This document shows, in pieces, positions 1 to 7,056 of a DNA stretch of 9,220 nt (its first letter is position 1; every line of letters begins with the position of its first letter). The translations under genes were made by a program, and so were the position numbers. Below the pieces are notes generated by a model. The model did not search any database, had not been told where the DNA came from, and was given only the letters and a program-made list of their open reading frames with translations. This DNA comes from Planctomycetaceae bacterium (GTDB taxonomy: Bacteria > Planctomycetota > Planctomycetia > Pirellulales > UBA1268), in assembly GCA_003509235.1 (NCBI GenBank), contig DONH01000208.1, positions 1-9,220 on the forward strand, in the 5' to 3' direction.

Positions 1-447
1 ATTTCTTGTACGGTTCTGAAAAATCAGTGATGCCAAAAACCGTGTGGCCTTAATTCCTCGAATAACCCGGACCACTCGAACTATACGGGCCGCTCGACCC
101 AACCGCATTGAATCAAATATAGGAATTGACGAAAGAAGATCTATCCATCCCCACGTAAAAAAATAATTCCAGCGGTTTGGGGCTTGGATCAGACTTACAA
201 TAAAGTCAATGAGAAACACGCCACAGACAAAAAGATCGGCATACGCGAGTAAGGATCTCGCTGAGGGCGTCAGTTCCACAACGACACCAATTGCGAGCAT
301 GCCAATAGCGATAAGGCTCACCAGTAAAATCAGGGCATTATAGCCGGCCCATTTCCCATCGTTTGATTGAGAACTTGCCTCTCGAAGAATTGGAGAAATA
401 CCAAGCTGAATATCAGCTGAGGCGTCAGACTGAGAAGAAGGAACCAT
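1..447 (-). CDS. Voltage-gated ion channel, N-terminal part (S1-S4), cut by window edge
   Basis: The first 149 residues of a membrane protein that continues beyond base 1. Hydrophobic segments lie at about residues 35-57 (S1), 66-87 (S2), 94-112 (S3) and 114-137 (S4). The S4 segment has basic residues at strict three-residue spacing (R115, R118, R121, R124, R127, R130, K133), the hallmark of a voltage sensor. S2 and S3 carry acidic residues (D81, D103) that could pair with them. This matches the Ion_trans (Kv-type) family, normally a tetrameric channel in the inner membrane. The pore helix and selectivity filter are outside the window, so ion specificity (K+ is most common in bacteria) is inferred only. 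The ATG at 447 is the first start after an in-frame TGA at 480-478. No strong Shine-Dalgarno is visible. It is transcribed divergently from the corA-like gene. A voltage-sensor-only protein cannot be excluded. Confidence 0.8.
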   Translation of the reverse strand, partial: MVPSSQSDASADIQLGISPILREASSQSNDGKWAGYNALILLVSLIAIGMLAIGVVVELTPSARSLLAYADLFVCGVFLIDFIVSLIQAPNRWNYFFTWGWIDLLSSIPIFDSMRLGRAARIVRVVRVIRGIKATRFLASLIFQNRTRN

Positions 448-654
448 ACGTTTTCTATTTAGTGCCTTTGCACGTCTTCATGAATATTGGACAGGAGGGA
501 TCATAAAGCTCAATCTATTGCGAAGGGGACACCAATTCTCAATAAATAAGCAGATTATTCTCGCCCCTGACACAAATATTGAACTTGGACTGCACCATCT
601 GTGCGTGGTATTTCTATTCCTGATATGCTTCATCCAAAGGGTCAAGGGAGCCTT
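448..654. other. Divergent intergenic region between channel gene and corA-like gene
   Basis: About 200 bases with no convincing gene. It should hold the promoters of both divergent genes. One weak sigma70-like match faces right: TTGCGA at 518-523 and AATAAA at 541-546 with a 17-base spacer (4/6 matches each). An AGGAGGGA tract near 493-500 resembles a Shine-Dalgarno sequence, but no ATG or GTG follows at a useful distance, so it is probably chance. The short minus-strand open frame here (669-478) resembles no protein I recognise. Confidence 0.4.
645..650 (+). promoter_or_regulatory. Ribosome binding site that sets the corA-like start
   Basis: AGGGAG ends four bases before the ATG at 655. 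It favours that start over the in-frame GTG at 601 and the ATG at 625, neither of which has a comparable site. Confidence 0.5.
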
Positions 655-1695
655 ATGATTACAGCTCAAAGCTCAGAAATGCCCCACACCACCATGTCAG
701 CCCATTCTGCCGTACGTGCTGAATTCCTTGACTTTCGTGACAAGTCACACGGTGCAATCACAATTGACGAAGTCTCTTCATCAATTGCGGCTGGCCGCTT
801 TGTCTGGATAGACACAAACCTTCGAGACCAAATATATCCTGACCTCAAAAAAGAGTTGCCGGAACATTTAGCCAACCAAACGCCAGTTCTGAACATCCTG
901 AGCTCTGAGTATCAACAAAATACAGACGAGCAGGTCTCATCACTTCATAGAACTGATGATGCCTTACATATCCGCCTTGTAGGAGCAAGAGGCACCTCAA
1001 AGACAATCAGGAGTGAAGTACTTGATATTGTTATTACTGAAGGTCTTCTCGCGACATTCTCCGAAGGCTCCTGTGCTGTCCTGCATGCCGTTCGTCGCGA
1101 CTACATTCGAGACTTTGAACAACATGCTGCGACACCAAGTTTTCTACTCTATGAGTTTTGGGATAAACAAATTGAACAGTTTCTGGAGGTACAGAGACAC
1201 CTCGATGAGGAAGTTGAGGAAACACGCCTTGCTCTTCGCATATCTGCTGATGAAGCAACGCTTACAAAATTAGCAAGCGTCTCCGGAAGACTATTGGCAT
1301 TAAGAAAACGAGTCCTACCTGCTCGTAGAGTATTGGAAGAGTTAGTCTCTCGAAAAACCACACTCGTTAGTGAAGCTACGCTGCAATTTATGGGAAACAT
1401 GATTGGGACACTAGAGCGACTTCTTGCCGACATTACAGCAAACCGAGAAATCCTAGAAAGTGCAATGAATTTTTCCCTCACTGTCATGACACATCGCACA
1501 AACATGACAATGAATCGTCTCGCTGTTGTGAGCACTATCTTCCTGCCGCTTACTTTTCTATGTGGCGTCTATGGAATGAATTTTGAAATCATGCCAGAAA
1601 CCGAGTGGGTGCATGGATATAAGATGTTCTGGATTGTTTCAGCGATCATTACGGTTACGCTGACATTCGTGCTTCGAAAAGCGCGCTTATTATGA
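655..1695 (+). CDS. corA: CorA-family magnesium/divalent cation channel
   Basis: Predicted 346-residue inner-membrane channel of the CorA/ZntB (2-TM-GxN) superfamily, which works as a homopentamer and moves Mg2+ (some members Co2+, Ni2+ or Zn2+). The C-terminus has the family layout: TM1 at about residues 285-306, the signature Y-G-M-N-F at 306-310 (GMN motif 307-309), a short acidic loop (MPETEW) that typically attracts hydrated cations, then TM2 at about 321-343 with a short basic tail (RKARLL). The preceding 280 residues are the cytoplasmic alpha/beta domain followed by long charged helices (about 155-285) forming the stalk. Length is slightly above the E. coli protein (316). The ATG at 655 is chosen because AGGGAG precedes it; an upstream GTG at 601 would add 18 residues. 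It is read away from the channel gene and towards the che genes, but a 249-base gap makes co-transcription with cheA uncertain. Substrate cannot be settled from sequence. Confidence 0.9.
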   Translation: MITAQSSEMPHTTMSAHSAVRAEFLDFRDKSHGAITIDEVSSSIAAGRFVWIDTNLRDQIYPDLKKELPEHLANQTPVLNILSSEYQQNTDEQVSSLHRTDDALHIRLVGARGTSKTIRSEVLDIVITEGLLATFSEGSCAVLHAVRRDYIRDFEQHAATPSFLLYEFWDKQIEQFLEVQRHLDEEVEETRLALRISADEATLTKLASVSGRLLALRKRVLPARRVLEELVSRKTTLVSEATLQFMGNMIGTLERLLADITANREILESAMNFSLTVMTHRTNMTMNRLAVVSTIFLPLTFLCGVYGMNFEIMPETEWVHGYKMFWIVSAIITVTLTFVLRKARLL

Positions 1696-1696
1696 A

Positions 1697-1711
1697 ACGA
1701 CTTTCTGTCGT
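1697..1711 (+). terminator. Weak hairpin just after the corA-like stop
   Basis: ACGAC, loop TTTCT, GTCGT form a 5-bp stem starting two bases after the TGA. No immediate T-run follows (only AAATTTT some six bases later), so this is at best a weak terminator. Confidence 0.2.
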
Positions 1712-1783
1712 CACTAAATTTTACAAGAGAGCCTCGTAGACAACTTTGGTTTGAATGTTCTTCTATAGGACAAACACCCACAT

Positions 1784-1802
1784 CTACCACTTATTCTGGT
1801 AG
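1784..1802. repeat. Inverted repeat in the cheA upstream region
   Basis: CTACCA (1784-1789) and TGGTAG (1797-1802) form a perfect 6-bp inverted repeat with a 7-base loop, about 140 bases before cheA. It may be an operator or a small RNA hairpin. The rest of the 1696-1944 gap has no gene and no convincing sigma70, sigma28 or sigma54 promoter that I could see. Confidence 0.3.
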
Positions 1803-1944
1803 TAGGGATTATGTTGTTTCCCATCATCTACAAAAACTTTAGGGCATACGTCAACTTTCCACTTTGGCAATGTATCGTTGAGATGAAGCAGTGGGTGACA
1901 CGGCTCTTGCTGCAATGCGTTCAGAAGATTTGTAGCGTTTCTTT

Positions 1945-4239
1945 ATGGCTGACAACGAAGAGTTCATCTCAGAATTTCTAATCGAGGCGTCAGAAAACCT
2001 AGACCAGCTCGATCAGGACCTCGTTGCGCTTGAAAAGAACCCTCATGACCCCGACCGTTTGGCGAGTATTTTTCGGACAATTCACACGATAAAAGGCACT
2101 TGTGGTTTCTTCGGATTTACAAGATTAAGCAACTTGTCACACCATGGAGAACATCTTCTTGGCCTTCTTCGTGATGGAAAACTTCATTTCGATGAACAAC
2201 TGGCATCCCTGCTTCTTGAACTCGTTGATGCCATTCGGACATTCTTAACGGCCATTGAGTCAACTGGCAAAGAAGGTGATGCTGCGTTTCCGGATCTCTG
2301 TCAGAAAATGGATGCGACCTGTCTATTAGCTACTGCTCGTCGTAATAATCAAACAGAAGAACGTCTTGCATCACCATCTTCTAGTACAGATCAGTCCAAT
2401 CAACCAGATGATCGCACGACAACAGTTCCTGAAGAACGGCCTGTCGTATCGACCATTTCAAATGACCAGGCTAAGGATGACAAATTAACACCTGCAGCAA
2501 ACCCTGATATTCTATCACGCTCAGAAAGCACTCGTTTCAATAACACTTTCGATGCAACCATACGAGTCGATATACAACTACTTGATAACATCGTTGATCT
2601 CGTCGGAGAACTCGTTCTAGCCCGTAACCAACTGCGAACAACGGCTACTAATGAACCTGCACTACTAAACGTAGTCAATCGAATTCATACAGTGACCGGC
2701 GATCTACAAGAAGTGGCCATGAAGACACGCATGGCCCCAATCGACCAACTATTCAATAAGTTTCCCCGCATTGTTCGTGACGTGGCAACAGCATGCAACA
2801 AAAAGGTTAATCTTCATATCGATGGCTCCGACACTGAGCTTGATCGGACTCTTATTGAAAAAATACGCGATCCACTTACCCATCTAATTCGAAATGCGAT
2901 AGATCATGGCATTGAATCAAAAGATATGCGATCCGTCGCTGGTAAGTCCACTTCGGGAGAGATCTCTTTACGCGCTTTTCAGGAGAGTGGCCAAGTCACT
3001 ATTGAAGTGTCCGATGATGGAGCAGGTATTTCAGTCGATGCTGTGAGTAAAAAGGCAGTTGAAAAAGGTCTCGTCACGGATGATGCGGTTTCCGCTATGT
3101 CTGACGAGAAAATTTTTCAGTTTATTTTTGAACCTGGTTTTTCAACGGCCAACGCCGTGACTGATGTATCTGGTCGCGGTGTCGGCATGGACGTTGTCCG
3201 TACAAACATCGAATCTATTGGTGGAACTATTGATATCAGCAGCCAACGTGGTATTGGCACTGTCGTTCGTGTGCGAATTCCACTTACTCTTGCGATCATA
3301 CCAGCTTTGATTATCTCAAGTGGTGGTGAACGTCTTGCAATACCGCAGCCGTACATTCAAGAACTCGTAGCTCTTAGAAAAGATGGCATGAATCATATGA
3401 TTGATGGGCTTGAAGGTGCGCCTGTCTTACGACTACGCGATCGACTCATCCCAGTTGTGTACCTTGACCGATGGCTCGGACTTCGTGAGTGGAAAAAACG
3501 ACCAACATCAGGCACTGTTGTTGTTGTCAAAATAGATAACTACGAATTTGGCCTAGTGGTAGATGCTGTCACAACGTCTGAAAACCAACACAGTCATGCT
3601 ACAGAAACAACTGGACTTTGGTTTATTGTTGTCAAAGCAATAAGCAGTCTTTTAGCACCGATAGGTATTTATTCCGGCGCAACCGTTATGGGTGATGGTA
3701 GCGTGGTCCTCATCCTTGACCTCCGTGGAATCACGATGGCCGCTGATATTCCAGCCCTCACTCGTCATGCAGGTGATCTCAAAAGCACATCTGAGGAACG
3801 TCGTGAGGTTGTTCAGGAATCTTCTCGCTACCTTGTGTGTGAAACTCATAATGGCCACCGTGTTGCTGTTCCTTTGAACCAGGTGCAACGTTTGGAGAGT
3901 TTCCTTGAGTCAGAAATTGACCCCGCCGCAGACTCCCGTTTTGTAAAACGGAATGGTGAATTGACACAACTCATTGATCCCGATCGGGTTTTACATACGC
4001 CGAAGGAACTCGGAAAAGAATCTACCGGATCCTTGGTCGGCATTATCCTTCCCGATGAACTGGGAAATAAGGCGATTGCCGTTCGAAGAATTATTGACGT
4101 TGAAACAGGCCATGGCTCGCTTGAGAAGACAGCAAAGAAAAGAGGTCTCTTAGGCACTCTTCTGGTTGGAGACAGCGCAACTGAAGTGATGGATATTGTT
4201 TCTGCAAGCCAGTGGGCAGAGGAGAATCCTCTCTCATGA
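1945..4239 (+). CDS. cheA: Chemotaxis histidine kinase CheA with two CheW-like domains
   Basis: 764-residue cytoplasmic kinase that autophosphorylates under receptor control and passes phosphate to CheY/CheB receivers. P1/Hpt domain at about 1-110, with phospho-accepting His47 in IHTIKGT followed by GFFGF. Residues about 125-200 are a polar, Ser/Thr/Asp/Pro-rich linker with no evident P2 domain. P3 dimerisation helices at about 203-270. P4 ATPase with N box HLIRNAIDHG (313-322), G1 DDGAG (357-361) and G2 GRGVGMD (410-416), all intact, so it should be active. P5, the first CheW-like domain, at about 453-600. A second CheW-like domain at about 627-760 ends near a GLLGT...VMDIV stretch seen in such domains; E. 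coli CheA (654 aa) lacks it. The ATG at 1945 is the only start, because an in-frame TAG lies at 1933-1935. Its Shine-Dalgarno is poor. First che gene; its stop overlaps the cheW start. Confidence 0.96.
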   Translation: MADNEEFISEFLIEASENLDQLDQDLVALEKNPHDPDRLASIFRTIHTIKGTCGFFGFTRLSNLSHHGEHLLGLLRDGKLHFDEQLASLLLELVDAIRTFLTAIESTGKEGDAAFPDLCQKMDATCLLATARRNNQTEERLASPSSSTDQSNQPDDRTTTVPEERPVVSTISNDQAKDDKLTPAANPDILSRSESTRFNNTFDATIRVDIQLLDNIVDLVGELVLARNQLRTTATNEPALLNVVNRIHTVTGDLQEVAMKTRMAPIDQLFNKFPRIVRDVATACNKKVNLHIDGSDTELDRTLIEKIRDPLTHLIRNAIDHGIESKDMRSVAGKSTSGEISLRAFQESGQVTIEVSDDGAGISVDAVSKKAVEKGLVTDDAVSAMSDEKIFQFIFEPGFSTANAVTDVSGRGVGMDVVRTNIESIGGTIDISSQRGIGTVVRVRIPLTLAIIPALIISSGGERLAIPQPYIQELVALRKDGMNHMIDGLEGAPVLRLRDRLIPVVYLDRWLGLREWKKRPTSGTVVVVKIDNYEFGLVVDAVTTSENQHSHATETTGLWFIVVKAISSLLAPIGIYSGATVMGDGSVVLILDLRGITMAADIPALTRHAGDLKSTSEERREVVQESSRYLVCETHNGHRVAVPLNQVQRLESFLESEIDPAADSRFVKRNGELTQLIDPDRVLHTPKELGKESTGSLVGIILPDELGNKAIAVRRIIDVETGHGSLEKTAKKRGLLGTLLVGDSATEVMDIVSASQWAEENPLS
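4218..4232 (+). promoter_or_regulatory. Hairpin sequestering the cheW Shine-Dalgarno
   Basis: AGAGGA (4218-4223), loop GAA, TCCTCT (4227-4232) form a perfect 6-bp inverted repeat. The left arm contains most of GAGGAG (4219-4224), the only Shine-Dalgarno-like sequence ahead of the cheW ATG at 4236. The element lies inside the last codons of cheA, so ribosomes finishing cheA would melt it. This suggests translational coupling of cheW to cheA (inference). Confidence 0.5.
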
Positions 4240-4718
4240 ATTCCACAGTTATAAATACGTCTGAAGCAAGAATGGACCAAAAACGCTGTTGTACATTTCT
4301 CGTTGAAAATACATGTTTTGCAGTTGAAGCAGATGACGTGACTGAAGTTCTACAAAGAGGTGTTATCAACAACGTCCCTTTGGCATCACCCGCTATCTCT
4401 GGACTACTCAACCTTAGAGGACGAATCGTTCCAGCTATTGATCTTCGGATTTTCTTTGAGTTTCCTGCTGCACCACCATCCATTAAGCAAATCAGCCTGA
4501 TAGTCGAGATCAACGACGAATGGTACTGCTTTCTAGTAGATAAACTTCTCGATGTGAAGCCGTATGACCCTCATCAAGTTACCCCGCCTACCAATGAATC
4601 TTCGAGTGTTCTCACAGGCGTGCTCCCTGATACTGACCGATTAATTCATTTGTTGTCACCAGAGAAAATATTAAAAAGCCTCTTGAACATTCGAACCGAG
4701 TCACTGTCTGTAGGCTAA
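4236..4718 (+). CDS. cheW: Chemotaxis adaptor protein CheW
   Basis: 160-residue cytoplasmic scaffold that links the chemoreceptor tip to the CheA P5 domain in the signalling array. The whole protein is one CheW domain: a first strand near CTFLVEN, the helix VTEVLQR, then the conserved block GLLNLRGRIVPAIDLR (about residues 58-73), which lies in the receptor/CheA-binding face, and a second half ending in a VLPDTDRLIHLL-like strand and a terminal helix. Length is typical (E. coli CheW 167). The ATG at 4236 overlaps the cheA TGA as ATGA, which indicates coupled translation. An in-frame GTG at 4212 would place the start inside the hairpin region with no binding site and is less likely; ATG 4272 is another possibility. 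It ends in TAA, 41 bases before the receptor gene. Confidence 0.94.
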   Translation: MNSTVINTSEARMDQKRCCTFLVENTCFAVEADDVTEVLQRGVINNVPLASPAISGLLNLRGRIVPAIDLRIFFEFPAAPPSIKQISLIVEINDEWYCFLVDKLLDVKPYDPHQVTPPTNESSSVLTGVLPDTDRLIHLLSPEKILKSLLNIRTESLSVG

Positions 4719-4759
4719 ACACAAACAACTAACTTCCTTACCTATCGAACGGTACTACA

Positions 4760-6931
4760 ATGACGAATTCTGATTTACACGCCACCCGTGACAGCACTCG
4801 CACTGACACAGCCACTTTGAGTTCAAGGCTTCTTGGATTTTCCAAAGATCGTCTGCTTTGGTCGCTGCTTGCTGTTTCTATATTGCCATTAGCCTTCATG
4901 GGATATGCCACCTATTCGTCAGCAGCAAAAGCGATTGAGGACCAATCACTACGTAAATTACAAACGGTCAATAAGATCACTGCAAAAGCTGTTGATAGTT
5001 ATTTCTCCTCGATGGAAGAACAGCTCAAGATTACTGCTGAAAATAGAATGACTCTCGAAGCACTTGAAGCCTTTGCAGCTGGATTTCAGAAAATTAAGAG
5101 TGATGACAATCTTACGGAATCATCGATTCAAGATGCTCGAAAAGGTCTCTCGACGTACTACACGAATGAATTCTCAAACGAATACATGAGGCAAACCGAG
5201 CACGAGCCACCTACTACAATTTTCCTTGAAAACCTTTCTAATTCATCAGCGTACCTTCAATATCTTTATATCCGGAAGAACGAGAATCCTCTCGGTTCAA
5301 AAGAATTACTAAATGCTGCAGATGATGGATCCTCATACTCAGCAGCTCATTCCTTGTATCACCCTATCTTTCGAAATTTCTTGAAAAGACTTGGGATTTA
5401 TGACTTTTTCCTTGTCGATGCTGACGGAATAATTGTCTATTCAGTTTTTAAGGAGTTGGATTTTGTCACATCTCTGAAGACAGGATCTTTTGCAGGCACG
5501 AATTTCGCGAGAGCTTTTCAGGAATCTATAAGTGGTGGCCGTCGTGACACTGTTGCGTTCGCAGACTTTGAAAACTACTTGCCATCATACGAAGCACCGG
5601 CAAGCTTTATTGCTGCACCAATTTATAATGACCGAGAACTGAAGGGGGCAGTCATCTTCCAGCTCCCCGTTGACAAAATCACGTCAATCATCAGTGAAAC
5701 AACAGGAATGGGAGAAACTGGTGAGACTTATGCGATTGCTGGTGATGGACTTTTCAGAAGCCAATCACGGTTCCCAGAAGACCTTGGTGTCAAATCAACT
5801 ATTATTAATTCGAAGGTACGGGTAGACACTGACGCCGTTCGTTCGGCTTTAGATGATGGAGAATCTGGTACAGCAGAAATAATAGATTACCGTGGAATTG
5901 ATGTCCTCTCGTCATGGCAACCTGTAACTATCCATCAGGATTCACGTGGTGGAAACAAAAATGTCACCTGGGCTCTCATCTCAGAAATTGATAGGGCTGA
6001 AATTCTTCAACCCGTAAATAGCTTGTTTAATTTCGCTACAACAATCTTTATTCTCAGCACAATTGGTGTTCTGCTTGTTTCAGTGAGCATTTCACGCCGA
6101 TTCTCCAGAGAAGCCCGTCGTCAAGCATCCTTGGTGAGTGGCATCATAGATAATACGAATGCGCTAGCGGGCTCCTCTGAGGAGTTGACCAGCGTAAGCC
6201 AGCAGATGAGTGCAACTGCTGAAGAAACAACTGCCCAGGCAAACCTAGTTTCTTCAGCCGCTGAGCAAGTCAGTGGCAATACAAAACTTGTCTCATCATC
6301 TGTCGAAAATCTAGTTTCGAATATTGGTGAAATTGCTCGCAGTGCGCAGGATGCTGCCGCAGTTGCACGACAGTCTGTTGATATGGCTCAAAAAACATCA
6401 TCAACGATGGATGAGCTTGGACAGTCAAGTAGCGAAATCGGTCAAGTTATAAAAGTTATTACGACCATTGCCGAACAGACGAATCTACTCGCACTTAATG
6501 CAACAATCGAGGCTGCTCGTGCAGGTGATATGGGAAAAGGATTTGCTGTTGTTGCTAATGAGGTCAAGGAACTCGCTCGAGAAACAGCTAAGGCAACAGA
6601 AGACATTGGAACAAAAATTGAAGCTATGCAATCTGATACTGAAAAGGCTGTGACAGCTATTAGTGAAATCGCATCAGTCATTGAAAAGATTGATCTCCTA
6701 CAAACAAAAATTGCAACTGCTGTCGAGGAGCAATCTGCAACAACGAGTGAAATCAGTCGGAATATTACAGAGGCAACAACCGGCTCCACTGAGATCGCAC
6801 AAAATATTGTTCAGGTGGCCAATGCTGCACAAAATACGGCTGAAGGGGCGAACAATACTCAGCACTCTGCACAGGAACTTTCACACATGGCTCAAGGACT
6901 ACAACGATTGGTTGATGAATATAGTCGCTAG
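4760..6931 (+). CDS. Methyl-accepting chemotaxis protein, Cache-like sensor, no HAMP
   Basis: 723-residue transmembrane chemoreceptor. Short cytoplasmic N-terminus, TM1 at about 33-53, extracytoplasmic sensory region about 56-420, TM2 about 423-445, then a long antiparallel coiled coil to the end. The sensor has Cache-like stretches ([53 protein letters not shown]) and is probably a double-Cache domain; the ligand is unknown. The conserved hairpin tip that contacts CheA and CheW is at about 572-616 ([18 protein letters not shown], then GFAVVANEV). Likely adaptation pairs fitting the methylation consensus are Q481/Q482, E488/E489, E502/Q503 on the descending helix and E656/E657 on the ascending one. 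The roughly equal helices (about 135 residues each) suggest a class near 38-40 heptads. Only a few basic residues separate TM2 from the coiled coil, so no HAMP domain fits. The C-terminus (EYSR) lacks an NWETF-type CheR tether. The start has only a weak Shine-Dalgarno. Confidence 0.94.
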   Translation: MTNSDLHATRDSTRTDTATLSSRLLGFSKDRLLWSLLAVSILPLAFMGYATYSSAAKAIEDQSLRKLQTVNKITAKAVDSYFSSMEEQLKITAENRMTLEALEAFAAGFQKIKSDDNLTESSIQDARKGLSTYYTNEFSNEYMRQTEHEPPTTIFLENLSNSSAYLQYLYIRKNENPLGSKELLNAADDGSSYSAAHSLYHPIFRNFLKRLGIYDFFLVDADGIIVYSVFKELDFVTSLKTGSFAGTNFARAFQESISGGRRDTVAFADFENYLPSYEAPASFIAAPIYNDRELKGAVIFQLPVDKITSIISETTGMGETGETYAIAGDGLFRSQSRFPEDLGVKSTIINSKVRVDTDAVRSALDDGESGTAEIIDYRGIDVLSSWQPVTIHQDSRGGNKNVTWALISEIDRAEILQPVNSLFNFATTIFILSTIGVLLVSVSISRRFSREARRQASLVSGIIDNTNALAGSSEELTSVSQQMSATAEETTAQANLVSSAAEQVSGNTKLVSSSVENLVSNIGEIARSAQDAAAVARQSVDMAQKTSSTMDELGQSSSEIGQVIKVITTIAEQTNLLALNATIEAARAGDMGKGFAVVANEVKELARETAKATEDIGTKIEAMQSDTEKAVTAISEIASVIEKIDLLQTKIATAVEEQSATTSEISRNITEATTGSTEIAQNIVQVANAAQNTAEGANNTQHSAQELSHMAQGLQRLVDEYSR

Positions 6932-6994
6932 GATTATTTAGAGAACGACTGCTAGACTATTTGAGATAAAGCGATGCGAATGACGTTAAAACAC

Positions 6995-7027
6995 TGAGCT
7001 CTATATCGGCTCAAAAGCCAATTTTTT
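6995..7027 (+). terminator. Competing small hairpins with T-run between receptor gene and cheB
   Basis: GGCT (7008-7011), loop CAAA and AGCC (7016-7019), followed by AATTTTTT, resembles a weak intrinsic terminator. An alternative stem TGAGC (6995-6999) with GCTCA (7009-7013) uses the same bases, so the two are mutually exclusive. The stems are only 4-5 bp. This could reduce transcription into cheB, but may be chance. Confidence 0.25.
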
Positions 7028-7030
7028 GCT

Positions 7031-7048
7031 CTAGCAGACACGCTAGGA
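7031..7048 (+). promoter_or_regulatory. Ribosome binding site of cheB within a small inverted repeat
   Basis: AGGA at 7045-7048 lies eight bases before the GTG at 7057 and supports that start. CTAGC (7031-7035) and GCTAG (7042-7046) form a 5-bp inverted repeat whose right arm covers the first two bases of the AGGA, so the site may be partly masked. Confidence 0.4.
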
Positions 7049-7056
7049 TTGAAACC

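Noticed and set aside
601..654. GTG 601 or ATG 625 as the corA-like start
   Set aside because: The ATG at 655 has AGGGAG just upstream; the upstream starts have no such site, and the extra residues add no recognisable family sequence.
478..669. Minus-strand 63-residue open frame in the divergent gap
   Set aside because: Rich in Cys/His/Trp without a domain pattern, overlaps the corA-like start, and has no supporting ribosome binding site.
1864..1880. Sigma54-like TTGGCA...TTGA before cheA
   Set aside because: The required GC at the -12 element is missing (GG-N10 is followed by TT), so it does not fit the GG-N10-GC rule.
3846..4513. Two minus-strand open frames (4280-3846 and 4513-4091) opposite cheA/cheW
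   Set aside because: They are antisense shadows of strongly recognisable CheA and CheW coding sequence, with Ser/Arg-rich composition typical of reverse frames.
6961..6991. TTGAGA...TTAAAA as an internal promoter for cheB
   Set aside because: The 19-base spacer and poor -10 match make it no better than chance in moderately AT-rich DNA.
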